Part shown: positions 56,733-64,000 of the stretch, in pieces
Layout of the letters: every line of letters begins with the position of its first letter
Numbering within the stretch: position 1 is the stretch's first letter
Assembly: GCF_018687635.1 (NCBI RefSeq)
Contig: NZ_CP061300.1
Location: 1,447,424-1,511,423, forward strand
DNA from: Polynucleobacter sp. MWH-Braz-FAM2G
GTDB lineage: Bacteria; Pseudomonadota; Gammaproteobacteria; Burkholderiales; Burkholderiaceae
DNA length: 64,000 nucleotides
Direction: 5' to 3'
The notes under the pieces: model-generated
Seen by the model: only the letters and a program-made list of their open reading frames with translations
Database searches by the model: none
Told to the model about the DNA's origin: nothing
Translations under genes and position numbers: made by a program

Positions 56733-57521
56733 TCAGACGGTTTTGGATTTAAATGCTGTCATCAAATAAATACCCAAAATCATCATTGGTATACATAGCC
56801 ATTGACCCATCGACAAGCCAAGCCCGAGTAGACCCAAAAAGGCATCGGGTTCACGGGCATATTCAGCCAAGAACCGACAGACTCCATAGCCCAACAAGAA
56901 AAATCCAGACACTTGACCAACGCGCCTTGGTTTGCCTGCATAAACCCACAAAGCAACACCAAGAAAGATACCTTCACCAAATAGTTGATAAATTTGCGAG
57001 GGATGCCTCGGAACCGAATCAACCATTGGGAAGATCATCGCCCAAGGAAGATCAGTCGGTCTACCCCACAACTCACCATTAATAAAGTTTCCAAGGCGGC
57101 CAAAAGCCAAACCAAAAGGAACCAAAGGCGCAACTAAATCGCTCACTACAAAAAAGGTGGTCTTGCGCTTTTTAGCAAACCAGTAAAGCGCGACTAGAAC
57201 CCCTAGCAATCCACCATGGAAAGACATGCCCCCTTCCCAAATCTTAAAAATACTCAAGGGATGGGATAAATAAAAACCGGGCATATAAAACAGGGTGTAA
57301 CCCAAACGTCCTCCCAACACCACACCAAGAACGCCAGCAAATAGCAAGTCTTCTAAATCTTTATAGGTCCACCCTAAGGCTTGATAACGCGAGGCCTGTA
57401 TTCGCAATCGACCTAAAAGCAAAAATTGCGCAAAGGCCATTAAGTACATCAAGCCATACCAATGAATGGCAAAGGATCCGATTCGAATTGCGGCTGGATC
57501 AAACTGAGGATGAATCAACAT
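56733..57521 (-). CDS. lgt: Prolipoprotein diacylglyceryl transferase
   Basis: Adds diacylglycerol to the lipobox cysteine of prolipoproteins in the inner membrane. The 262-residue, seven-helix protein carries the Lgt signature [25 protein letters not shown] and the N-terminal [28 protein letters not shown]. Histidine and arginine active-site positions appear intact. It starts 5 bp after holC. Confidence 0.97.
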   Translation of the reverse strand: MLIHPQFDPAAIRIGSFAIHWYGLMYLMAFAQFLLLGRLRIQASRYQALGWTYKDLEDLLFAGVLGVVLGGRLGYTLFYMPGFYLSHPLSIFKIWEGGMSFHGGLLGVLVALYWFAKKRKTTFFVVSDLVAPLVPFGLAFGRLGNFINGELWGRPTDLPWAMIFPMVDSVPRHPSQIYQLFGEGIFLGVALWVYAGKPRRVGQVSGFFLLGYGVCRFLAEYAREPDAFLGLLGLGLSMGQWLCIPMMILGIYLMTAFKSKTV

Positions 57522-57526
57522 GAATA

Positions 57527-57991
57527 TTAACTTTTAGATTGGTCAAAGTTGTTTAATTCATGACCTAACTCACGGTACGCTTTATAGCGCTCACGACCAG
57601 CCAAACGCTCTGCCTCATTCACCGTTACCACCTCAACAATTCGAGGAAATCTTTCAACCAAAGCTGGAACATTTTTAGGCATTCGCATTCCCAAATGAAT
57701 CATGACATCGGCATGGGGAATGTTATTGAGCGCAGGAGAGGCAAAGTCATCCGTCAAAACAATTGGAGTTTCTGCAGCCGCTTCGTCTTCTATAAAACAG
57801 TGCGGCAGAAAATCAGTGTTACTAAAAGTCCAAAGGAGTTCATTGAGCTTTTGAAGATCAGCCCTTTCTCCAACCATCACAATGTTGCGCACTGGCTCAC
57901 CTTCAGGTGTTGCGCTCCAAATCTTTCGCGTCAAACGACAAGCGTATTCCAATTTATCAGCAACATTGCTATGAAAATCGATTCGAGCCAT
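57527..57991 (-). CDS. holC: DNA polymerase III chi subunit
   Basis: A 154-residue protein of the HolC family, which links the clamp loader to single-strand DNA-binding protein. It shows [22 protein letters not shown] at the N-terminus, [13 protein letters not shown] and PIVLTDDF in the middle. Its position between pepA and lgt is the common pepA-holC neighbourhood of proteobacteria. Confidence 0.9.
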   Translation of the reverse strand: MARIDFHSNVADKLEYACRLTRKIWSATPEGEPVRNIVMVGERADLQKLNELLWTFSNTDFLPHCFIEDEAAAETPIVLTDDFASPALNNIPHADVMIHLGMRMPKNVPALVERFPRIVEVVTVNEAERLAGRERYKAYRELGHELNNFDQSKS

Positions 57992-58035
57992 TCAATTTGT
58001 ATCCACAGAGCCTAGCATTGGATTCTTTCCACTAA

Positions 58036-59646
58036 TTACTTACGCTCAAGTAAGAAATTAACCAAGAGCGGTACAGGGCGACCAGTCGAGCCCTTAGCAG
58101 CACCACTCTTCCATGCAGTTCCAGCAATATCCAAATGTGCCCATTTATATTTCTCAGTAAAACGCGATAAGAAACATGCTGCCGTCACACTTCCAGCAGG
58201 ACGGCCACCAATATTGGCAACATCCGCAAAATTGGATTTGAGTTGCTCGTGATAAGCCGCATCTAAAGGCAAACGCCATACCGTATCCAATGAGGCGTGA
58301 CCTGCCTTTGTAAGCTCTCTAACCAAGGTTTCGTCTTCAGAAAACAGTCCGCTATGGACATGACCAAGCGCAATAACACAAGCACCGGTTAAGGTTGCAA
58401 TGTCAATTACTGCAGCTGGCTTAAAGCGCTCCACATAAGTGAGCGCATCACAAAGAATTAACCGTCCCTCTGCATCTGTATTGAGAATCTCAATGGTTTG
58501 CCCCGACATGCTCTTCACAATATCGCCTGGACGTGTTGCCTGACCTGACGGCATATTCTCACAAGTCGGTATGACGCCAATGACATTTTTCTTCAGCTTC
58601 ATTAATGAAACTGAATACATCGTACCAATGACTGATGCTGCACCACACATGTCGTACTTCATTTCATCCATGGCTTCACCAGGCTTCAATGAAATACCAC
58701 CAGTATCAAAGGTGATGCCCTTGCCAACTAATACGATAGGAGCTTCTCCAACCTTGCCACCTTGATGGCGCATGACAATAAATTGAGGAGGAGTAGCTGA
58801 ACCTTTTGCAACAGAGAGAAATGAGCCCATCCCTAAAGCTTCAATCTGTTTAAGACCCAATACTTCAACTTTTAGACCCGTCTTCTTACTCAAACCTTGA
58901 GCCGTTTTACCCAAATAAGTTGGCGTACAAATATTGGGCGGAAGATTGCCAAGATCTTTAGCGAGATTCATTCCTTCAACCATCGCTACACCTTGCTCAA
59001 CTGCAGACTTGAGTTCTTTGGCGCAACCTTCATTGCCTGCAAAGACTAAATGCTTGAAAGTATCCGCCTTATCCTTAGCTTTAAATTTCATGGCAGGGTG
59101 ACGCACACCAAAACGATAAGCTTGATCGCCTGCATATTGAATAGTAAGGCGCACCTCTTCCGCAATGAAATCGGCTTTATGGGCCAGGGCAAAGCTGGGG
59201 GTGTACCAAATCGCAGCTTCAATGGATCCGCCACTGAGCACTTTTAATGCTGCTCGGGCCACCTTGGAGTAAGTACTTAAACTACGATCACTGGCAAGAT
59301 GAACATCCCCCAAACTTACAAGCAATACACGCTTTACCTTAACCCCATTGGCAGACCAAGACTTTTCTGCGCGCAATAAACACACAGAAGCTTGCTTAGA
59401 ATCCAAATCCCCAACAATATTGGCGTGATTTACCGAACCACCTAGAGCCAGATCTAATTCGAGCAAAAATCCCGTCTTGGCACTAGCGCCCTTTGCGGCA
59501 GTGAATCCATCCAAATCCGCCTTGGAGTAACCCAATATCAAACAGTCGGTATTTTGGCCAAGTAGGGTCTTAAGACTAGATTTCAAGAGTTTTGGACTCT
59601 GGAGGTCGGCCTGGGGGAAAATCTTCGTGCTAAATTGAATTGTCAT
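58036..59646 (-). CDS. pepA: Leucyl aminopeptidase (M17)
   Basis: Hexameric dimetal aminopeptidase. At 536 residues it is somewhat longer than E. coli PepA (503). The catalytic domain shows VGKGITFDTGGISLKPGEAMDEMKYDMCGAA (metal and lysine residues) and the M17 signature NTDAEGRLILCDAL. In E. coli the same protein also aids site-specific recombination; whether it does so here is unknown. No Shine-Dalgarno sequence precedes ATG 59646. Divergent from lptF across 156 bp. Confidence 0.96.
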   Translation of the reverse strand: MTIQFSTKIFPQADLQSPKLLKSSLKTLLGQNTDCLILGYSKADLDGFTAAKGASAKTGFLLELDLALGGSVNHANIVGDLDSKQASVCLLRAEKSWSANGVKVKRVLLVSLGDVHLASDRSLSTYSKVARAALKVLSGGSIEAAIWYTPSFALAHKADFIAEEVRLTIQYAGDQAYRFGVRHPAMKFKAKDKADTFKHLVFAGNEGCAKELKSAVEQGVAMVEGMNLAKDLGNLPPNICTPTYLGKTAQGLSKKTGLKVEVLGLKQIEALGMGSFLSVAKGSATPPQFIVMRHQGGKVGEAPIVLVGKGITFDTGGISLKPGEAMDEMKYDMCGAASVIGTMYSVSLMKLKKNVIGVIPTCENMPSGQATRPGDIVKSMSGQTIEILNTDAEGRLILCDALTYVERFKPAAVIDIATLTGACVIALGHVHSGLFSEDETLVRELTKAGHASLDTVWRLPLDAAYHEQLKSNFADVANIGGRPAGSVTAACFLSRFTEKYKWAHLDIAGTAWKSGAAKGSTGRPVPLLVNFLLERK

Positions 59647-59802
59647 AATCTATTACGGTATTTTGGTCGGTTCAAAAAAGAGGGAATTTGTTATCTTGAG
59701 ACGTTTATCCATTATCCTCCGACATGAGATCAACCTCCCCTAACAGCAGCAATATAAGCCATTTGCAGTCACACATAACCCTTAATTCCAACCGCAAATT
59801 CC

Positions 59803-60918
59803 ATGATTTTTAAACAGGCCCTCCGCCGCGAACTCAGTTTTACGACTGGCGGTGTCTTTTTGGTCTTAGTTACTATCATGGTCACCACCTTGGTGATTCG
59901 AATCCTGGGTTACGCTGCAAACGGCTCAGTCAATCCAGAGGATGCGCTTGTACTAATAGCCCTAGCAACTCTAGGTTATCTTGCAGTTCTTCTAACGGTA
60001 TCCCTTTTTGTCGCAACCCTAATTGTTTTGGTTCGCTGGTACAAAGACTCAGAGATGATTGTCTGGTTTGCAAGTGGATTAAGCGTGACAAATTTGATCC
60101 GCCCTATTTTGCAATTTGCAACGCCGCTGATTATCGTCATCGCCTTGCTTGCCCTTTTTGTTTGGCCTTGGGCCAATCGTGAATCGACCCTAATTAGCCA
60201 ACGTTTTCAACAACGTGACGATGTCTCGATGGTGAGTGCAGGTCAATTCAAAGAATCCGCAAAAGCAGAGAGAGTATTTTTTATTGAAGAGCTCGACGTT
60301 GAAAAGAGCGAAGTAAAAAATATCTTCGTTGCTGATCAAAAAAATGGGCGTCTTAGCATTGCGGTTTCATCCACAGGCTTTATTCAAAATTCTGAAGATG
60401 GTGAGAAATCCGTTGTTCTTCACAATGGTCGAAGATATGAAGGGCAACCGACACAGCCTGATTTTAGGATTCTAGAATTCAGCGAGTACAGCACTAAAAT
60501 TCGCAGTAAAGATGCCTTAGCACCAGCACCGCGCGATCGAGAAAAAACAATTCAGGAATTGCTTAATGACCCCTCACCTACCGCAATCAATCCCAATCGA
60601 GCTGAGTTACTTTGGCGCATTGGGCTACCTTTAATGGCGCTAGGCTTGGTTTTGATAGCCATACCCCTTGCCTATGTAAATCCGCGTCTTGGTAACTACA
60701 CAGCCATGTTCTATGCAGTTTTGATTTACTTAATTTACAGCAACCTACTGAACTTAACTCAGAACTTTGTTTCGCAAGGCAAAGTCAGCGTCTTTGTAGC
60801 AATATGGCCAATCCATTTACTTGCTCTTCTAATTGCGACCGCTTTAATTCGCAATCGTATTAATCCATCCCTAAAGTGGTGGCGACGCCAGTTACCTGCC
60901 TCCATGGCAAACAAATGA
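59803..60918 (+). CDS. lptF: Lipopolysaccharide export permease LptF
   Basis: Inner-membrane permease of the LptB2FGC complex that extracts LPS for transport to the outer membrane. The 371-residue protein has the family layout of three N-terminal helices (FVATLIVLVRWYKDSEMIVWFASGLS motif), a large periplasmic beta-jellyroll and three C-terminal helices. No Shine-Dalgarno sequence is near ATG 59803. It overlaps lptG by 4 bp (ATGA). Confidence 0.94.
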   Translation: MIFKQALRRELSFTTGGVFLVLVTIMVTTLVIRILGYAANGSVNPEDALVLIALATLGYLAVLLTVSLFVATLIVLVRWYKDSEMIVWFASGLSVTNLIRPILQFATPLIIVIALLALFVWPWANRESTLISQRFQQRDDVSMVSAGQFKESAKAERVFFIEELDVEKSEVKNIFVADQKNGRLSIAVSSTGFIQNSEDGEKSVVLHNGRRYEGQPTQPDFRILEFSEYSTKIRSKDALAPAPRDREKTIQELLNDPSPTAINPNRAELLWRIGLPLMALGLVLIAIPLAYVNPRLGNYTAMFYAVLIYLIYSNLLNLTQNFVSQGKVSVFVAIWPIHLLALLIATALIRNRINPSLKWWRRQLPASMANK

Positions 60919-62069
60919 AGCTACTCTTCCCTTTCATCTATGAGCGCTACTTAGCAAAGCAGATTTATGCTGCTTTTGGCTTCATTTTGTTTGCTTTGGT
61001 AGCCTTATTTTTATTCTTCGATATTTTGAGTGAACTGGGTTCTGTACAAGGCGCTTATACACTCCCCTTGGCATTACTGCACGTACTCTTAAAGGCACCC
61101 AGCCGTATTTCTGAAATCATTCCCATTGCGGGCTTAATTGGCAGTATCTACGTATTCGCAATGCTCGCTAGCCAATCCGAATTCACTATTTTGCGTATTG
61201 CTGGACTAGATGTAAAACGAGGTCTCATTACCCTTACCAAAATTTCCCTTCCTTTAATTGTTCTTACGCTCATCATGAGCGAATGGGTTGGCCCTTATGC
61301 CGAGAATAAGTCCGAACAGATTCGCATGAAAGCAATGGGATCAACCTATTCATCCCAATTTAGAACAGGGGTTTGGGTTAAGGATCGCTTGCGCGATGAG
61401 GATGGCAGTGGTCCAGTTCGACCTGGAGTACGTTATGTCAACGTGGGTAAGGTTGATAAAGATAATGAAATTCACAATATCCGCATGTATGAATTTAATG
61501 ACACTTATCACCTCCTATCGATTCGTAGTGCTGAATCTGGGAAGTTTGATGAGACTGGTATCTGGGTTTTAAATGATGTGACAGAAACACGTTTTAAGGA
61601 AACAAAGCAATCAGACCCGCTAAATCCTGTCTTTAGTGCTCACACTTTTACGCATCCTATTCTGACACTCGAGTCTGAAGTCACGCCACAGATTTTGAAT
61701 GTGCTTTTAATTAGCCCAGAAAAAATGTCAATTGTGAGTTTAGGCCGCTTTATTGCTCATTTGCGAGAGAACAAGCAAGATGCGCAACGCCATTCAATTG
61801 CCTTTTGGAAAAAGGTGGTTTACCCCTTTACTATTTTTGTCATGCTTACCTTAGCCCTTCCGTTTGCCTACTTGAAGGTACGTGCTGGCAGCGTAGGCAT
61901 CAAAGTATTTGGCGGAATTATGTTGGGCATGAGCTTTCAGCTATTCAATTCCCTGTTTTCTAACGTGGGACTGCTGGGATCTTGGCCTGCGCTCATCACC
62001 GCCCTGACCCCACCGCTGATCTATTTCTTATTGGCGTTAATGGGGTTGCGCTGGGTTTCTAAAGCTTAA
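60915..62069 (+). CDS. lptG: Lipopolysaccharide export permease LptG
   Basis: Partner of LptF. From ATG 60915, which overlaps the lptF stop, the protein has 384 residues: MKLLFPFIYERYLAKQIYAAF, a periplasmic jellyroll with YVNVGKVDKDNEIHNIRMYEF, and C-terminal helices. The longer frame back to 60876 lies inside lptF and is not family-like. The lptFG pair is complete. Confidence 0.94.
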   Translation: MKLLFPFIYERYLAKQIYAAFGFILFALVALFLFFDILSELGSVQGAYTLPLALLHVLLKAPSRISEIIPIAGLIGSIYVFAMLASQSEFTILRIAGLDVKRGLITLTKISLPLIVLTLIMSEWVGPYAENKSEQIRMKAMGSTYSSQFRTGVWVKDRLRDEDGSGPVRPGVRYVNVGKVDKDNEIHNIRMYEFNDTYHLLSIRSAESGKFDETGIWVLNDVTETRFKETKQSDPLNPVFSAHTFTHPILTLESEVTPQILNVLLISPEKMSIVSLGRFIAHLRENKQDAQRHSIAFWKKVVYPFTIFVMLTLALPFAYLKVRAGSVGIKVFGGIMLGMSFQLFNSLFSNVGLLGSWPALITALTPPLIYFLLALMGLRWVSKA

Positions 62070-62092
62070 TACCCAAAAATCATTTAGAATTT

Positions 62093-62130
62093 GATTCCTA
62101 TATCTTTGTAGATATAAAGACAGGAATCTT
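62093..62130 (+). promoter_or_regulatory. Hairpin overlapping the cysB ribosome binding site
   Basis: TATATCT and AGATATA (62099-62116) form a perfect 7-bp stem with loop TTGT. Outside it GATTCC (62093-62098) can pair with GGAATC (62123-62128), with a 6-nt bulge. The latter holds the AGGA ribosome binding site just before ATG 62131. The same DNA could instead be an autoregulatory operator. Confidence 0.45.
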
Positions 62131-63072
62131 ATGAATCTTCATCAATTTCGCTTTGTGCGAGAAGCCGTTAGGCAAAATTTCAACTTAACAACCGCCGCAA
62201 AGGCACTTTTTACCTCTCAGCCTGGCGTATCCAAAGCAATCATCGAATTAGAAGATGAGCTAGGCGTTGAAATCTTCCGTCGGCACGGAAAACGCATTCG
62301 CTCTCTAACAGAGCCTGGCAAACGAATTTTGAGCTCAATTGAACGAATCTTAGACGAGGTTGAAACCCTCAAAAGAGTTGGCAAAGATTTCGCCAGCCAA
62401 GATCAAGGTAGCTTTGTGATTGCCACAACCCACACGCAAGCTCGCTATGCGCTTCCTAAGGTGCTTACAGAATTTACCAAACGCTTCCCAAAGGTAAAGG
62501 TCAGCATCCAACAAGGTAGTCCTGGGCATATTGCAGAATTATTGACACATGATCGCGCAGATATTGCAATTGCTACAGAAGGCATCGCAAACACTCCCGG
62601 CGTGCTTGCTTTACCAGGCTATCAATGGCAGCACGTACTCATGGTGCCATTAAGTCACCCACTTCTAAATCAAGCCACACTGACCCTAGAAGAGATCGCC
62701 AAGTATCCAATCATCACATACGACAAAGCATTTGCAGGGCGCAGCAAAATCGATGCAGCCTTTGCTCAAAGAAACATCACGCCAGACATCATTTTGGAAG
62801 CTATTGATGCGGACGTTATCAAAACTTATGTCGAGACTGGTATGGGCATTGGAATTGTTGCTGGTCATGCTTATGATCCAGAACGAGATCGTAATCTCAA
62901 GGTGATTCCAGCGGGACATTTATTTGGTAACAATGTCACCCATCTTGGCGTGAAGCAAGGAGCGTACTTGCGCTCATTTGTTTACACCTTCATTGAACTC
63001 TTCTCACCAACGCTCACGAAGAAAATTGTTGAGCAAGCAATGTCGAGCGAAGCGGACACTTACGATATTTAA
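62131..63072 (+). CDS. cysB: CysB-type LysR transcriptional regulator
   Basis: A 313-residue LysR protein closely resembling CysB/Cbl, the activator of sulfate assimilation that responds to N-acetylserine and thiosulfate: MNLHQFRFVREAVRQNFNLT, the HTH AKALFTSQPGVSKAIIELEDELG, and the sensor motifs TTHTQARYALP and GSPGHIAELL. The gene stands alone after lptG; the cys operon is not in the window. In other bacteria CysB represses its own gene. Confidence 0.93.
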   Translation: MNLHQFRFVREAVRQNFNLTTAAKALFTSQPGVSKAIIELEDELGVEIFRRHGKRIRSLTEPGKRILSSIERILDEVETLKRVGKDFASQDQGSFVIATTHTQARYALPKVLTEFTKRFPKVKVSIQQGSPGHIAELLTHDRADIAIATEGIANTPGVLALPGYQWQHVLMVPLSHPLLNQATLTLEEIAKYPIITYDKAFAGRSKIDAAFAQRNITPDIILEAIDADVIKTYVETGMGIGIVAGHAYDPERDRNLKVIPAGHLFGNNVTHLGVKQGAYLRSFVYTFIELFSPTLTKKIVEQAMSSEADTYDI

Positions 63073-63093
63073 AAACCCTTGAAATCATCAAGG
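63072..63093 (-). terminator. Terminator of tRNA-Leu
   Basis: On the minus strand CCTTGA and TCAAGG pair around TGATT and are followed by GTTTTT, 17 nt past the tRNA 3' end. It may also mark the end of cysB, which has its stop codon within the same bases. Confidence 0.65.
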
Positions 63094-63109
63094 ACAGAAG
63101 AGTCTTTGG

Positions 63110-63194
63110 TGGTGCCTCGGGGCGGACTCGAACCGCCACGCCTTGCGGCACCGGATTTTGAGTCCGGCACGTCTACCAATTCCATCACCGAGGC
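63110..63194 (-). tRNA. tRNA-Leu (anticodon CAA)
   Basis: An 85-nt cloverleaf with long variable arm, as in leucine tRNAs, starting GCCTCGGTGATGGAATTGG and ending with encoded CCA. Acceptor arms GCCTCGG and CCGAGGC pair; the anticodon loop CTCAAAA places CAA at 34-36. A T loop GGTTCGAGTCC is present. Confidence 0.97.
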
Positions 63195-63346
63195 AGGTGT
63201 TTGCAGTGGAAAATCTGCTTACTTTGATGCTGAGATACTGCTAAGACATGAGAGTGTAACAAAAAATGTGTTGTTACCCCTTACCTTGAGCATAGAACCC
63301 CTTAAAATGAGGTCTTCTAGCCAAATTATTAAAAGGACTTACCCGT

Positions 63347-64000
63347 ATGGCCGGCCATTCGAAATGGGCCAATATTCAGCACCGCAAAGGTCGTCAGGAC
63401 GAAAAACGCGGCAAGATTTGGACCAAACTCATTAAAGAAATCACCGTAGCCGCTAAATTAGGTGGGGGCGATGTTGCCACTAACCCAAGATTACGTCTGG
63501 CCATTGATAAAGCCAAAGACTCCAATATGCCTAACGATAACGTACAAAGAGCGATTCAACGCGGTACGGGCTCGCTTGAGGGCGTAAATTATGAAGAGAT
63601 TCGTTATGAGGGTTATGGCATTAACGGCGCGGCAATTATTGTTGATTGCTTAACCGATAACCGCACTCGAACAGTTGCTGAAGTTCGCCATGCGTTTAAT
63701 AAAAACGGCGGCAATATGGGAACTGAGGGATCCGTTGCTTTCTTATTCAAACACTGCGGTCAAATGCTCTTTGCGCCGGGTACGAGCGAAGATCAACTCA
63801 TGGAAGTTGCCTTAGATGCTGGCGCTGAAGATGTCATTACACATGATGATGGATCATTGGAGGTGTTATCACCCGTTCCTGATTTTTCAAAAGTACAAGA
63901 TGCTATTAGCAAAGCGGGACTTAAACCTGAACTAGCGACTGTTGCAATGCGCCCTGAGACCGAAATCGCTCTTGAAGGCGAGCAGGCAGAGAGCATGCAG
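63347..64000 (+). CDS. yebC: YebC/PmpR family regulator (3' end outside window)
   Basis: From ATG 63347 the frame is open to the window edge (218 codons of an expected 240 or so). [18 protein letters not shown] and [21 protein letters not shown] are diagnostic for YebC. Family members act as transcriptional regulators, and some as ribosome-associated factors that relieve stalling at proline runs. AAAGGA 9 nt upstream is the ribosome binding site. In many proteobacteria ruvC, ruvA and ruvB follow, but that lies beyond the window. Confidence 0.95.
   Translation, partial: MAGHSKWANIQHRKGRQDEKRGKIWTKLIKEITVAAKLGGGDVATNPRLRLAIDKAKDSNMPNDNVQRAIQRGTGSLEGVNYEEIRYEGYGINGAAIIVDCLTDNRTRTVAEVRHAFNKNGGNMGTEGSVAFLFKHCGQMLFAPGTSEDQLMEVALDAGAEDVITHDDGSLEVLSPVPDFSKVQDAISKAGLKPELATVAMRPETEIALEGEQAESMQ

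Overview
The window looks like a chromosomal segment of a free-living freshwater betaproteobacterium of the Burkholderiaceae, closest in gene content and layout to Polynucleobacter. This is inferred from protein family resemblance, a moderate-to-low GC content by eye, dense packing with short intergenic gaps, and typical neighbourhoods (pepA-holC, lptFG, scpA-panC, zapA-6S RNA, paired cphA genes with a DUF1854/ABC pair). No phage, insertion sequence, CRISPR array or rRNA operon was seen. The only accessory-looking parts are two type II toxin-antitoxin pairs (vapBC, yefM/yoeB) and one autotransporter.

Layout. 1-1270: partial membrane sensor (Cache-HAMP). 1.4-9.3 kb: tRNA-Thr, then a cyanophycin locus made of a DUF1854 protein and an ABC exporter on the minus strand and two tandem cyanophycin synthetase genes on the plus strand. 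9.3-17 kb: fbp, vapBC, pepN, a GDT1-type manganese exporter, alanine dehydrogenase and an amino acid permease. 17-30 kb: tcdA, pdxH, msrA, an aldehyde dehydrogenase, leuE, a DEAD-box helicase with a structured leader, ubiC, hemDC, argH, a TRAP permease pair and yefM/yoeB. 29.6-34.3 kb: a probable dcd-Kir channel-amino acid decarboxylase operon, then fdhD. 34.4-38.1 kb: metG, a DUF3460 gene, scpA, panC. 38.1-41 kb: autotransporter.

41-47.4 kb is an oxalate module: oxalyl-CoA decarboxylase, two formyl-CoA transferase paralogues, a formyl-tetrahydrofolate-hydrolase-like protein and a Crp/Fnr regulator. 47.5-50 kb is a cobalamin riboswitch with a BtuB-type receptor. 50-51.7 kb holds a coiled-coil gene, zapA, 6S RNA and a TauE/SafE exporter. 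51.7-56.7 kb is a malonate module (LysR regulator, malonyl-CoA decarboxylase, Bug-type binding protein, malonyl-CoA synthetase). The rest is housekeeping: lgt, holC, pepA, lptFG, cysB, tRNA-Leu and the start of yebC.

The most interesting observations are: (1) a recurrent promoter architecture, a -10 hexamer exactly 6 nt before ATG with no Shine-Dalgarno sequence, at seven or more genes, predicting many leaderless mRNAs; (2) the tandem CphA proteins have complementary motif losses, suggesting one split enzyme; (3) a Kir-type potassium channel gene 14 bp upstream of a polyamine-forming decarboxylase; (4) a formyl-THF-hydrolase-like protein in the oxalate locus and a Crp/Fnr-type palindrome at exactly -41.5 of a predicted oxc promoter; (5) strong palindromes or RBS-proximal hairpins before matA, cysB and the helicase gene. 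All functions come from reading motifs and recalled family features; no search was run.
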